Source of the DNA: CAYJBH01 sp964370825
GTDB lineage: Bacteria; Bacillota; Clostridia; Oscillospirales; Ruminococcaceae
DNA: 64,000 nt
Direction: 5' to 3'
Assembly (NCBI GenBank): GCA_964370825.1
Contig: CAYJKY010000010.1
Coordinates: 1 to 64,000, forward strand
Shown here: positions 1 through 7,109 of the stretch, piece by piece
How positions within the stretch are numbered: the stretch's first letter is position 1
Layout of the letters: every line of letters starts with the position of its first letter
Position numbers and translations under genes: made by a program
The notes under the pieces: model-generated
The model's input: only the letters and a program-made list of their open reading frames with translations
Told to the model about the DNA's origin: nothing
The model's database searches: none

Positions 1-103
1 CGATGCCGAGGTTTAAAACGGTGGTTGATTTGCCGACTCCTCCTTTTTGGTTGGAGCAGGCGATGACATTACAACCTCGTGACTTCTGTTTAAATTGGTT
101 CAT
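1..103 (-). CDS. ParA/Soj-family partition ATPase, N-terminal end only
   Basis: The reverse complement opens with ATG at 103 after the ribosome site AGAAAGGA and runs off the left edge after 34 codons. It contains the deviant Walker A motif KGGVGKST, with the signature first lysine, followed by TTVLNLG, as in the ParA/MinD superfamily. ParA ATPases segregate plasmids, integrative elements and chromosomes together with a ParB partner. ParB and the rest of the gene lie outside the window. The neighbouring excisionase-like gene and tRNA remnant favour an element-borne ParA over the chromosomal Soj. That assignment is inference; the ATPase family is clear. Confidence 0.85.
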   Translation of the reverse strand, partial: MNQFKQKSRGCNVIACSNQKGGVGKSTTVLNLGI

Positions 104-133
104 AAAATTCCTTTCTTAATTTTGGGCAAAATA

Positions 134-163
134 AAAACCGCCTACCTTTTGGTAAGCGGTTTT
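134..163 (-). terminator. Intrinsic terminator after the excisionase-like gene
   Basis: AAAACCGC and GCGGTTTT arms plus an inner TACC/GGTA pair form a hairpin with a 4-base loop. On the minus strand the hairpin is followed by a T-rich tract. It lies between the stop of the HTH gene (188) and the start of parA (103), so parA probably depends on its own promoter or on readthrough. Confidence 0.7.
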
Positions 164-187
164 GTTCAGTTTGTTTCACATAATCAT

Positions 188-427
188 CTACACCCGAACC
201 CTCAACCTTTTTTTGTACTTCTTATAATGTTTACTCAATACATAGTCTACGACATATTCTTTAGGGATTAAGTAGGTGGTCTCAATGTAGAAATGTTTAA
301 CGTGATTGTTCTGCATTAGCTTCAGCGCTGTTTCCTGTCCTATACCTCCGAGCATTTTTCTAAATGTCACTAAGTTCACTACGTCAGGGTAGCTTTTAAA
401 TTTTTCGTTGTATCCTTTTCTTGTCAT
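188..427 (-). CDS. Excisionase-like helix-turn-helix protein
   Basis: This is a basic 79-residue protein. Its C-terminal two thirds follow the excisionase/MerR-like winged-HTH pattern: a helix pair around LVTFRKMLGGIGQETALKLM, then a hairpin ending in YLIPKEYVVDYV. Such small proteins bend attachment-site DNA and direct integrases toward excision, or act as repressors. I chose the ATG at 427 because GGAG lies 9 bases upstream. A longer TTG-initiated reading from 571 has no ribosome site and would run through the repeat cluster at 500-540. Position between parA and a truncated tRNA supports an element-control role, but the exact partner integrase is not in the window. Confidence 0.65.
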   Translation of the reverse strand: MTRKGYNEKFKSYPDVVNLVTFRKMLGGIGQETALKLMQNNHVKHFYIETTYLIPKEYVVDYVLSKHYKKYKKRLRVRV

Positions 428-499
428 TGTCTTGGTCTCCGGTTCTCTTTTTAAAAATCCGACAGAGTACCGACTGACCTGTTGTTTGTTTTGACTCGA

Positions 500-540
500 G
501 TTCTCTAAAAGTTCTCTAATTTGTGCTGAGATTAGAGAAC
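500..540. repeat. Three GTTCTCTAA boxes (two direct, one inverted)
   Basis: GTTCTCTAAAA (500-510) and GTTCTCTAAT (511-520) are direct copies. ATTAGAGAAC (531-540) is the exact inverse of the second, giving a 10-bp perfect inverted repeat with a 10-bp spacer. The cluster lies upstream of the excisionase-like gene and about 145 bp from the tRNA remnant. That position suits integrase/excisionase arm sites or an autoregulatory operator. A TTGACA on the plus strand at 543-548 has no good -10. Confidence 0.6.
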
Positions 541-683
541 TATTGACAAAATATGTAAACTGCCGTACCAAGCCATTTTACATGAGTCACCCTAAAAAAA
601 GCCTTTGTTTATGCGGGTTTACGAGGGGTTTAACCTCTGGTATTTTGCCTTAAATTCCGTTAAAGTTTTTATGCTTTCGACCA

Positions 684-738
684 CTCAAAATCCAGTGGTG
701 GCGACACCGTATCGGTTCGACCCCGATCACCGGCACCA
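684..738 (+). tRNA. 3' half of tRNA-Leu(CAA), truncated in the anticodon loop (attachment-site remnant)
   Basis: From 684 the sequence has an anticodon loop CTCAAAA (anticodon CAA) and the 3' anticodon strand TCCAG. It continues with a long variable arm (GGTG-GCGA-CACC), a perfect T arm (ATCGG, loop TTCGACC, CCGAT), the acceptor strand CACCGGC, an A discriminator and an encoded CCA. The long variable arm with this loop marks a leucine tRNA. The 5' half is absent: the five bases before 684 cannot pair with TCCAG, and no GCCGGTG acceptor strand or D arm is upstream. Loss exactly at the anticodon loop is typical of tyrosine-integrase crossover. The intact tRNA should lie at the other end of the element, to the left. 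Confidence 0.75.
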
Positions 739-749
739 GTCAGAGTGTT

Positions 750-787
750 GTTATAGGAACTCATGTTTCTATAACGGCACTTTTTCT
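750..787 (+). terminator. Terminator of the tRNA-Leu transcript
   Basis: GTTATAGGAA and TTTCTATAAC pair around a short loop, and a run CTTTTTCTATTTT follows. It lies 12 bases past the CCA of the truncated tRNA, as expected for the native chromosomal tRNA terminator left beyond the attachment site. Confidence 0.7.
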
Positions 788-804
788 ATTTTCATCTATA
801 TTAT

Positions 805-840
805 CTGCCAAAGAAGATTTACAACTATCTTCTTTGGCAG
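805..840. terminator. Perfect 14-bp stem-loop next to the recombinase remnant
   Basis: CTGCCAAAGAAGAT and ATCTTCTTTGGCAG form a perfect 14-bp stem with an 8-base loop, five bases past the stop of the minus-strand recombinase fragment. The T-rich tail (TTGTTTT) is on the plus-strand side, so orientation is ambiguous. It may act in both directions. Confidence 0.5.
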
Positions 841-845
841 TTGTT

Positions 846-1664
846 TTAATTTGCCTTTTTATCTGGGGCTTTATTTGTCAACCTTACACCCTTGCGAGTG
901 TGGATGATAATAGGTTCTGCCACAGCTATATTTTTGTCATCCTCCGACAGTTTGCCGACAAAATGATAATATATATGTATCCGCTGAACATATAGTCCAT
1001 CAATTTTCTCTGCTTGATAGATTACAATCTTCTCGATTAAATCATTCAAGATTTTAGGGGTTAGCTTCTTCATCCGAGTATACTTGCGTATTGTGGCTAA
1101 AAAGTTTTTGTATGTAAGTTCACGTTCATTAATCTTTTGAAGTTCTGCTCGCTTTAATTTTAGCCGTTCAGATAAATCAGATTGCTCGGTCGAATACTTA
1201 TTGGACAGCTTTGCAAACCGGTCATTATCAATTATCCCCTCCACATTTTTTTCATATAAAGCCTCATAGAGACGATCAATTTTCTCGTATCTATATGCCA
1301 TATCGTCGATTTCCTTTTCAAGTAACTTTATGGTTATATCCGTCTTCTTGTCCTCACATACGGCTAAATATTTTGCAAACTCTTCTTCGTGTTTCGTCGC
1401 AAATTTCATGAAATCCCGAAGTTCCGCAAGCACAACTTCCTCAAGGTAATCTCTACGAACGTAGTGTGTATCATCACAAGTTTTGCGAGCATTGTTATTG
1501 TTGGGACAGTTGTAATATTTTATTGTAGGATTGTGTTGATTAAAGTGATAATGTAGATTAGCACCACAATCGGAACATACGAGTAACCCTGCAAATAAAT
1601 TACTGATACTAGCATCTTTTAAATTATAGTTAACTACCTTTTCCATATTTATGTCCGTTGCCAT
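846..1664 (-). pseudogene. C-terminal half of a large serine recombinase (TndX/CcrB-like)
   Basis: The 272-residue product carries the recombinase zinc ribbon near its start (Cys 30, 33, 53, 63). A coiled-coil stretch (about 95-180) and the basic C-terminal module of Tn4451/TndX-type recombinases follow. These enzymes are usually 500 residues or more. The N-terminal resolvase catalytic domain with the nucleophilic serine, and most of the central recombinase domain, are missing. In-frame sequence upstream of the first ATG meets TAA within nine codons, so the catalytic part is not recoverable locally. The fragment could still bind DNA but cannot recombine. It probably marks a second, decayed element beside the tRNA-linked one. 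Confidence 0.8.
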
Positions 1665-1698
1665 TGCCTTGTATGAGCATATCTTATATTATTTATAG

Positions 1699-1735
1699 AA
1701 AAAGACGATGGGGTTTTATGTTCCATCGTCTTTTT
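1699..1735 (-). terminator. Terminator after the DUF1566 lipoprotein gene
   Basis: AAAAAGACGATGG pairs with CCATCGTCTTTTT around an 11-base loop. The A and T tracts at the two ends make it usable from either strand. It lies 50 bases past the stop of the upstream minus-strand lipoprotein gene. Confidence 0.85.
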
Positions 1736-1784
1736 CATTATTATTAAAATACAAATTTTTGTTTTAAGAAACATAGCCTATATA

Positions 1785-3068
1785 TTAATCGACATTTCTT
1801 ACCAATCTTACTGAGTTCAATATATTATCTTCGCCTTCCGAAATAGCATCGCTACCCTCGTATTTTGGAGAAAATCTAACAGCACCTGCGCCGTGAGAAG
1901 TGTAGCCAAAGGCAACATACCATGCTGAATCATACTCCGGTGCCATTTCGCTGAAATACGCTGATGTACTTGTCCAATAGTAGTAATTTTCATTTTCTGA
2001 GAGCTCTGTACAAGTGAAATATTCTTGATTGATAGCAGGATATGAACCATCATAACTTACTATGCTTTGAAGTTCTTTAACATCCGGCAATCTCCAATCA
2101 TCATAGCCAGCAAAGGTTGAGTTTTCGGCAAGAGATAATGCTTCTTCCCAATCCACGGCAACGCCTAAATCAACCTCTAACCACATAAGTCCTGAAGCAT
2201 TATCTGTTATTGTGCCATCCTCATTATTAGTGTAGTCCTCTGCACCATATATATCACCACGAACAGCACGAACATATTTACCCATTTGTTGCGAATTAGA
2301 AGGATATGCCTTGATGTGTCCTGTCAAATGATTTACGCCAAAAGCAATATTTCCAAGACGCTCATCTCCTTCTACAAGATTATAATCAGCACACCAATAT
2401 TGTCCCTCTTCCTTTGAAATACTTCCATCAGAGGTTGTACTTGGTGGAGCTTCTATATTAAATTGTGAGCTTTCTGTATCTGATGTTTCATTTGTATCGC
2501 CTTGTGGAGAACCACCTTGTGGAGCTCCGCCTTGTGGAGAACCACCGGCCGCAGTTTCAGAGGCGTCAAAACCAAATTTTTCAGTATCAAGATATGGCCA
2601 TCCCGTTTCAAAATCACTTATAGAAAACAGCTCCTCAGCAGTAGGCAATCTCCAGTCATCATATTCCCCAAGAGTGAGATTTTCACAAAATTCTACTGCT
2701 TCATCCCAAGTCATTTTTCCATCAATTGGAATTGTCACCCATGTAAGTCCGGTGTTTTCATCATATGTAGTACCATCATCGTTAACTGTAAATGCAAAAC
2801 CCAGACTTTGGTAATCACCGTCTTGTCCATAAAGTCCTGTAGATGTATCGATGATATTGCCATCCATATCGTATGTTGATGTCTGCCCTGTTGTAACGAT
2901 AGGGCTGCTATAGCTTGGTAAATTTGATGTTGTTTCAGCTTGTGATTCCGATGTTGTGTCGCTTTCTGCGTTTGTAACTGTAGGCGTTGTATCGGTTATA
3001 GTTGTGCTAGAGTTGCAACCTGATAAAAGAAAACTCATTACAAGTAGCGTAGAAATCATTTTTTTCAT
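1785..3068 (-). CDS. Lipoprotein with two DUF1566 (Lcl-type C-terminal) domains
   Basis: The 427-residue product starts with a lipoprotein signal peptide (lipobox LLSGC, lipidated Cys 18) and a Ser/Thr-rich linker. Two DUF1566 repeats follow, each with the hallmark GLxW segment and YDDWRLP motif. Between them lies a GGSPQGGAPQG low-complexity insert encoded by a 15-bp tandem repeat. Lcl-family proteins bind extracellular polysaccharide or collagen and act at the cell surface; the ligand here is unknown. The ATG at 3068 is preferred over one 15 bases upstream because GGGGGTGA lies directly before it. It is a single-gene unit with its own terminator, next to mobile DNA. Confidence 0.8.
   Translation of the reverse strand: MKKMISTLLVMSFLLSGCNSSTTITDTTPTVTNAESDTTSESQAETTSNLPSYSSPIVTTGQTSTYDMDGNIIDTSTGLYGQDGDYQSLGFAFTVNDDGTTYDENTGLTWVTIPIDGKMTWDEAVEFCENLTLGEYDDWRLPTAEELFSISDFETGWPYLDTEKFGFDASETAAGGSPQGGAPQGGSPQGDTNETSDTESSQFNIEAPPSTTSDGSISKEEGQYWCADYNLVEGDERLGNIAFGVNHLTGHIKAYPSNSQQMGKYVRAVRGDIYGAEDYTNNEDGTITDNASGLMWLEVDLGVAVDWEEALSLAENSTFAGYDDWRLPDVKELQSIVSYDGSYPAINQEYFTCTELSENENYYYWTSTSAYFSEMAPEYDSAWYVAFGYTSHGAGAVRFSPKYEGSDAISEGEDNILNSVRLVRNVD
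2500..2544. repeat. Three 15-bp tandem repeats inside the DUF1566 lipoprotein gene
   Basis: The unit CCTTGTGGAGAACCA occurs three times (2500-2514, 2515-2529 with four changes, 2530-2544). On the coding strand it gives the GGSPQ-type linker between the two domains. Copy number could vary by slippage without breaking the frame. Confidence 0.8.
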
Positions 3069-3354
3069 ATATTTCACCCCCATTGTTAACTGTTAAATAT
3101 TTTACATTTGTTAGTATAAATGATCAACCTTAAATACACTTTAAAATATTAAATGAAAATACAACATTAAACACGTCATGCGAGCGAAATATTCGGGAAT
3201 GATACAAAAAATGAAATGCCATCCACCTTCGCTCCTCACCTACGGCTTGTCACTCTGGAGGATATTTTGTTCCATCTGGGTTTTTGTTAGTTTCTAATTT
3301 ATCATATGGTCATCTTTTAGTCACATAGATGTTGTATCATTGCCTGTTCCATGC

Positions 3355-4158
3355 TCATTTTCTTGGGTAGACAGTTGCTTTTAAGCTAAAGGACATTGGA
3401 TACTTATCTATATTGTGCTTGTATTCAAACAACCCTTGTTTAGGGGACTTTTGCATACCTCCAATATCAAAGAAATTTCCAGCATATTCATTAAAAAATT
3501 CTATGTGGAGACCTGCTTTAATAAGTGAGTTAATAATATCTGATACTGTATGACTCCAAAAATAAGTTTCCACACCATCTTTGCGTTCACTGGCATATCC
3601 ACCAATGGTATTTTCAACATCAGGTTCTTTTGAAAAATACGGGTATTTTATTTCATATATTTCTTTGCTCAATTTGCCTTCATCAAAAATAAAGCAAAAT
3701 GGGTGTGAATCGAACACATATAAATATCCATCATTATTTAATAATTTACGTATCGTTCTTGCCCATATATTTAAATCGGGGAGCCATCCCAATACACCTT
3801 CAGAAGTGAATATTACATCATATTTTTCATTATGAATTTCGGATAATTTCATCAAATCTGATTCAATAAACCTTGTATTGGTAAAGCCCAGTTCATTAGC
3901 CATTTTATCCGCATAAAAAATATTTTCCGGAACTAAATCCACCCCTGTTACACTTTCGGCTGTTCTAGCTAAAATGAAGCTGTCTGCACCGGTATTACAT
4001 TGTAAATGCAAAACTTTTTTGCCTGCTAAATCACCCACTTCGTTTTGTATATATTCGTTTAATTGTGGACTGCCATTTAAAAATTCCGACTTGAAATTGT
4101 TGTAGTGATCTTCTGACACCTTACTCCAAGCATTCTTATTAGACTGTATTTCTTTCAT
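3355..4158 (-). CDS. Class I SAM-dependent methyltransferase
   Basis: This 267-residue protein has the Rossmann methyltransferase motif I VLHLQCNTGADS (about 49-60), an acidic motif II (GVDLVPEN) and a motif IV-like YDVIFTSEGVLGWLPD. These identify a small-molecule class I methyltransferase of the Methyltransf_11/25 type. The substrate cannot be read from sequence. The start at 4158 has an AGAGAGG ribosome site. It is monocistronic, with 286 bp of unassigned AT-rich DNA downstream to the next gene. Base composition resembles the AT-rich accessory block around it more than the biosynthetic operons later in the window. Confidence 0.8.
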   Translation of the reverse strand: MKEIQSNKNAWSKVSEDHYNNFKSEFLNGSPQLNEYIQNEVGDLAGKKVLHLQCNTGADSFILARTAESVTGVDLVPENIFYADKMANELGFTNTRFIESDLMKLSEIHNEKYDVIFTSEGVLGWLPDLNIWARTIRKLLNNDGYLYVFDSHPFCFIFDEGKLSKEIYEIKYPYFSKEPDVENTIGGYASERKDGVETYFWSHTVSDIINSLIKAGLHIEFFNEYAGNFFDIGGMQKSPKQGLFEYKHNIDKYPMSFSLKATVYPRK

Positions 4159-4455
4159 TATTTCGACCTCTCTATTGTGTGTATCATTACCATGCTACGA
4201 CTGTGCAAACCATAAAGAATAATATACTCTGTATTTAGTTTTACATCATCGACGTTGCTGGTTGCCGAATCAAATAAGTTATTTCTTATATATAATTAGG
4301 CCAAAGTTACCGTAAAGTATATCGCCTCAACATTTTTATAGAGGTATATCCGATATTCATCCCGAGGGGGTAGAATTTTTGGTTGATTGTTTTTCACGTG
4401 CTTAATGTTTATGCAGTAACATATATTTAACTATAATCGAACATGTGGAGGATAT
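4159..4455. other. Intergenic region upstream of sigK and of the methyltransferase
   Basis: This 297-bp divergent region should hold promoters for both flanking genes. A CATATATT at 4420-4427 fits the CATAnnnT -10 of sigma-E, which drives sigK in Bacillus subtilis, but I see no convincing -35. A TATAAT at 4432-4437 also lacks a good -35. No RNA gene or coding signal is visible. Confidence 0.3.
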
Positions 4456-5139
4456 ATGTTTTTTCAGCTTTTTTCGGAATTCATAACAGGTATTTTGCAT
4501 CTATTTCTTTATTTTGAAAGCAGTAGCTTTCCGAAACCGCTTGGGGCGAAGGAAGAACGGGAAATATTTGAGGAGCTTTCCAATGGCTGTGCTGCTGCGA
4601 GGGACAAACTTATCAGTCATAATCTCCGTTTGGTTGCGCACATAGCAAAGAAATACTACAAAAATCCGCAAGAGCAGGACGATTTTATTTCTATCGGAAC
4701 CATAGGCTTAATAAAGGCCGTAAACTCTTTCAACGCAGACAAGGGAAGATTTTCAAGTTATGCGGCTAGATGCATAGAAAATGAACTCTTAATGAGTTTG
4801 CGATCCGCAAAAAAAACAAGCAATACTGTTTTTTTGGGCGACCTACTTGAAAACGATAGTTCCGGAGGCGGATTGACTCGGGAGGATGTTGCCGCTGATG
4901 ACTATCAGCTGAGTGAGATTGCGGAGCACAACGAGGAGGTTGAGATGTTGTATAACAGAATATCCTCTCGCCTTGAAATTAGGGAACAGCAGGTACTACA
5001 GCTTCGCTACGGACTGGAAAATCGTCGCCCTATGTCACAGCAGGAGGTTTGTGAAATACTTGGAATTTCTCGCTCTTACGTTTCACGCATAGAAAAAAAG
5101 GCTCTTGAAAAGTTGCGTGAAGAATTTAAAGGACATTAA
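4456..5139 (+). CDS. sigK: Sporulation sigma factor SigK, with pro-sequence
   Basis: This is the late mother-cell sigma factor. The 227-residue protein begins with a hydrophobic stretch of about 25 residues rich in Phe and Leu, resembling the membrane-associated SigK pro-sequence removed by SpoIVFB. It continues with region 2 (HNLRLVAHIAKKYY, then DDFISIGTIGLIKAV). It ends with a region 4.2 helix-turn-helix (EVCEILGISRSYVSRIEKKAL) closely like SigK and SigE. GGAGG precedes the ATG. The gene is uninterrupted, so no skin-type element splits it here, although recombinase debris lies 3 kb upstream. It converges on the TIR-like gene with 19 bases between stops. It implies an endospore-forming host. 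Confidence 0.92.
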   Translation: MFFQLFSEFITGILHLFLYFESSSFPKPLGAKEEREIFEELSNGCAAARDKLISHNLRLVAHIAKKYYKNPQEQDDFISIGTIGLIKAVNSFNADKGRFSSYAARCIENELLMSLRSAKKTSNTVFLGDLLENDSSGGGLTREDVAADDYQLSEIAEHNEEVEMLYNRISSRLEIREQQVLQLRYGLENRRPMSQQEVCEILGISRSYVSRIEKKALEKLREEFKGH

Positions 5140-5158
5140 ATTTCAGCCCCTTTACATA

Positions 5159-6019
5159 TTATATAATCATGCTTATAAACAGGATAATAGCTACAAACAT
5201 CAATGCTATATTTACGCATATCAGAATACTTGGAAACGCCTGCTCTCTTTTTGTAAAGGATACGTAGTTTTGTTCCTTTGCAGAAAGATGTGTCCATTCT
5301 GCGAGTAATATAGAAAGTGGCAGCTTTTTTTCTATCTGTTGAAGTATCTCATATTTAGAGCTACTGACCTTACCGTATGCTGATATCATTTTAAGCCACG
5401 ACACCGACAAGAGTATGTCTATGATTGATATTATCACGGTAGAAATAACCATGATTGGATTTTCACTCGACAGCATAAAAATAATTACCGGAATCAATGC
5501 AGTCACTACAGCCATGTATGTGGCGGTTAGCTGTTGCCTGCGATCAACATGCTTTTCGGTAGATTCTAAAAACATTTTGTACTGTTCTAACATATATTCA
5601 TCTGGGATGTTGTCTTCGGTGTTAAACAGTATATTAACAATAGGAGTTTCCTCCTGCAACAACATCTCCTCAAAATCATCAATATTAATTTCGGTATATT
5701 TCAGTTTCTTTTCGTTGTCGTACTCGTAGCCGTAATATTTATCAGGAATTACCGCTGACTCATTCAGCTTCATAAAAAATACTTTGCACCCGTATTTCTC
5801 GGCAATGCGAATTTCCCAGTCAATATTATCGCTGGTATTTTCTCCAACGAAATATATAGCAACATCTGCCTGCTTAATTATTTTTCTTGCTGGGATCTTC
5901 CAAAAAATGTCGGTATTTTCAAGCACAAGAAGTTTTATTTGAGGAGAATTGATTAGTTTTTTCTTAATCTTTTTTACTTCTTCACTGTCCTTGCCTCTAT
6001 GTATAGCAAATATCTTCAT
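5159..6019 (-). CDS. TIR-like domain fused to a membrane module; candidate defence effector
   Basis: Residues 1-90 look like a TIR-like fold of the DUF1863/Thoeris-associated type: a beta strand MKIFAIHRG, then ADVAIYFVGENTS followed by DWEIRIA, where Glu 69 sits at the usual catalytic position. Residues 145-286 hold three hydrophobic segments (about 166-184, 188-208, 262-286) and a charged LEQYKMFLESTEKHVDRRQQ lead-in. This recalls RipA-family octameric membrane proteins. Such sensor-membrane fusions are common among antiphage abortive-infection effectors. The start has GGAG 8 bases upstream. No partner gene is adjacent, and it sits in AT-rich accessory DNA. NADase activity and a defence role are inference. 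Confidence 0.6.
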   Translation of the reverse strand: MKIFAIHRGKDSEEVKKIKKKLINSPQIKLLVLENTDIFWKIPARKIIKQADVAIYFVGENTSDNIDWEIRIAEKYGCKVFFMKLNESAVIPDKYYGYEYDNEKKLKYTEINIDDFEEMLLQEETPIVNILFNTEDNIPDEYMLEQYKMFLESTEKHVDRRQQLTATYMAVVTALIPVIIFMLSSENPIMVISTVIISIIDILLSVSWLKMISAYGKVSSSKYEILQQIEKKLPLSILLAEWTHLSAKEQNYVSFTKREQAFPSILICVNIALMFVAIILFISMII

Positions 6020-6118
6020 TACCGATACTCCATAAACAGCCTACGTAAGTATTGTATCAAAAATATCGAAATGATTCAACAAAAACATAATACTTCTTTC
6101 ATCAGCATTTAGCAATCC

Positions 6119-6148
6119 ACAAAAACGGACTATATAGATTGTTTTTGT
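6119..6148 (-). terminator. Weak hairpin downstream of thiT
   Basis: ACAAAAAC (6119-6126) and GTTTTTGT (6141-6148) can pair around a 14-base loop just past the thiT stop. The stem is AT-rich and lacks a clear T tract after it, so termination is uncertain. Confidence 0.35.
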
Positions 6149-6152
6149 AAGC

Positions 6153-6782
6153 TTAATTATCGGCTTTCAGCTGTTTTGCTAACACTTTACCAATAATCAT
6201 CGCACCTACTGTAGTTATTATAAGTTCAGGAATCATATAGGATCCGTTATAGACAATGTTATAAAAGTTGTAAATAGCATCACCGCTAAAGTTACCGAGT
6301 GCCCAATCACCGAGACTTCCCATAGTCGCAACCTCTTCCTGTGCATATTCAATACTTTTCCACAGGAAATTGCCGCTCAAAAGATGGCTAATATATCGTA
6401 GTATCATAACAAGAATTGTGCCTGCAACCATGGCGGTTGCAGGTTTTTTTAATGTAGATTTAAAAATACCGCCAAGGCCTATTACCGAGTATGGGATTAT
6501 GTAATCAAGCATTAACGTTAAAAAAACCATCCCGATAGTTGGTGCTGCAGAGTAAAACCCACCGGTTACAAGCTGTAGTAAACTAAAAATAAATCCGGAA
6601 AAAACGCCCCACTTTATGCCGTGACGATAGCTAATAATGATTATAGGTAGCATACTGCACACAGTAATACTTCCTCCGTTTGCCCAAACTCCTTCAAACT
6701 TTGGAAAAATACTCAACACTGTAGCAATTGCTACCAACACTGCAGACTCCACAAGAATTTTTGTTTTGCTTTTCATTTTCAT
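6153..6782 (-). CDS. thiT: Thiamine-specific ECF transporter S component ThiT
   Basis: ThiT is the membrane substrate-binding subunit that captures thiamine and works with a shared EcfA/EcfA'/EcfT energising module, not encoded here. The 209-residue protein has about six hydrophobic segments. It matches ThiT in its first third: ANGGSITVCSMLPIIIISYRHGIKWG, where the conserved GGxIT and RHG segments lie, and in a Trp- and Tyr-rich loop later (WKSIEYAQEE, FYNIVYNGSY). I chose the ATG at 6782 because AGAAAGGA lies 9 bases before it. The TPP riboswitch and terminator upstream make thiamine control nearly certain. Confidence 0.9.
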   Translation of the reverse strand: MKMKSKTKILVESAVLVAIATVLSIFPKFEGVWANGGSITVCSMLPIIIISYRHGIKWGVFSGFIFSLLQLVTGGFYSAAPTIGMVFLTLMLDYIIPYSVIGLGGIFKSTLKKPATAMVAGTILVMILRYISHLLSGNFLWKSIEYAQEEVATMGSLGDWALGNFSGDAIYNFYNIVYNGSYMIPELIITTVGAMIIGKVLAKQLKADN

Positions 6783-6803
6783 GACCATTCCTTTCTTTAA
6801 GTA

Positions 6804-6837
6804 CAAAAAAATACGACTGCAGACAACACCGCAGACG
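6804..6837 (-). terminator. Expression-platform terminator of the TPP riboswitch
   Basis: On the minus strand CGTCTGC and GCAGTCG form a 7-bp stem with one mismatch, and TATTTTTTT follows directly. It lies between the riboswitch aptamer and the thiT ribosome site, as expected for thiamine-dependent premature termination. Confidence 0.6.
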
Positions 6838-6847
6838 TAATAGATAA

Positions 6848-6922
6848 ACTTCCTACGCCGGCATTATCCGGATCAGGTATAAGGGTTCGCATACGCATCT
6901 CAGCCAAAGGCACCCCTGTTCT
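6848..6922 (-). promoter_or_regulatory. TPP riboswitch (THI box)
   Basis: The minus strand carries the conserved aptamer elements in order: AGGGGTGCC, GGCTGAGATG, GAACCCTTATACCTGATC, CGGATAATGCCGGCGTAGG. It precedes a thiamine transporter gene and a terminator hairpin. Bound thiamine pyrophosphate is expected to lower thiT expression. Confidence 0.96.
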
Positions 6923-7023
6923 GTTTGTCGAATTATACCATGCTGCTATTTTTTTGTCAAGTTATGTAGTGATGTTTTGTTATATGTTAAACAGGACTTA
7001 ATAATAATCATTCCCGTTAAAGC

Positions 7024-7052
7024 TTGACTTTTTCTTGATTGTATGTTAATAT
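7024..7052 (+). promoter_or_regulatory. Sigma-A promoter of the M23 peptidase gene
   Basis: TTGACT and TAATAT are separated by 17 bases, about 58 bases before the start codon. Confidence 0.75.
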
Positions 7053-7109
7053 TACAGTCAGTCGATTAGTATCTACTGCTAATTGAGAAGAAATAAATGA
7101 CATTAACAT

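Noticed and set aside
188..571. Longer 127-residue reading of the excisionase-like protein from TTG 571
   Set aside because: No ribosome site at the TTG, and the extra 48 codons cross the repeat boxes. ATG 427 has a good site and gives a normal-sized protein.
605..907. 100-codon plus-strand ORF over the tRNA remnant
   Set aside because: It runs through the tRNA T arm, two hairpins and the end of the recombinase fragment, has no ribosome site and resembles no protein.
2500..2544. Possible CRISPR-like short repeats
   Set aside because: Units are contiguous 15-bp copies without spacers and encode an in-frame protein linker. No CRISPR array is seen anywhere in the window.
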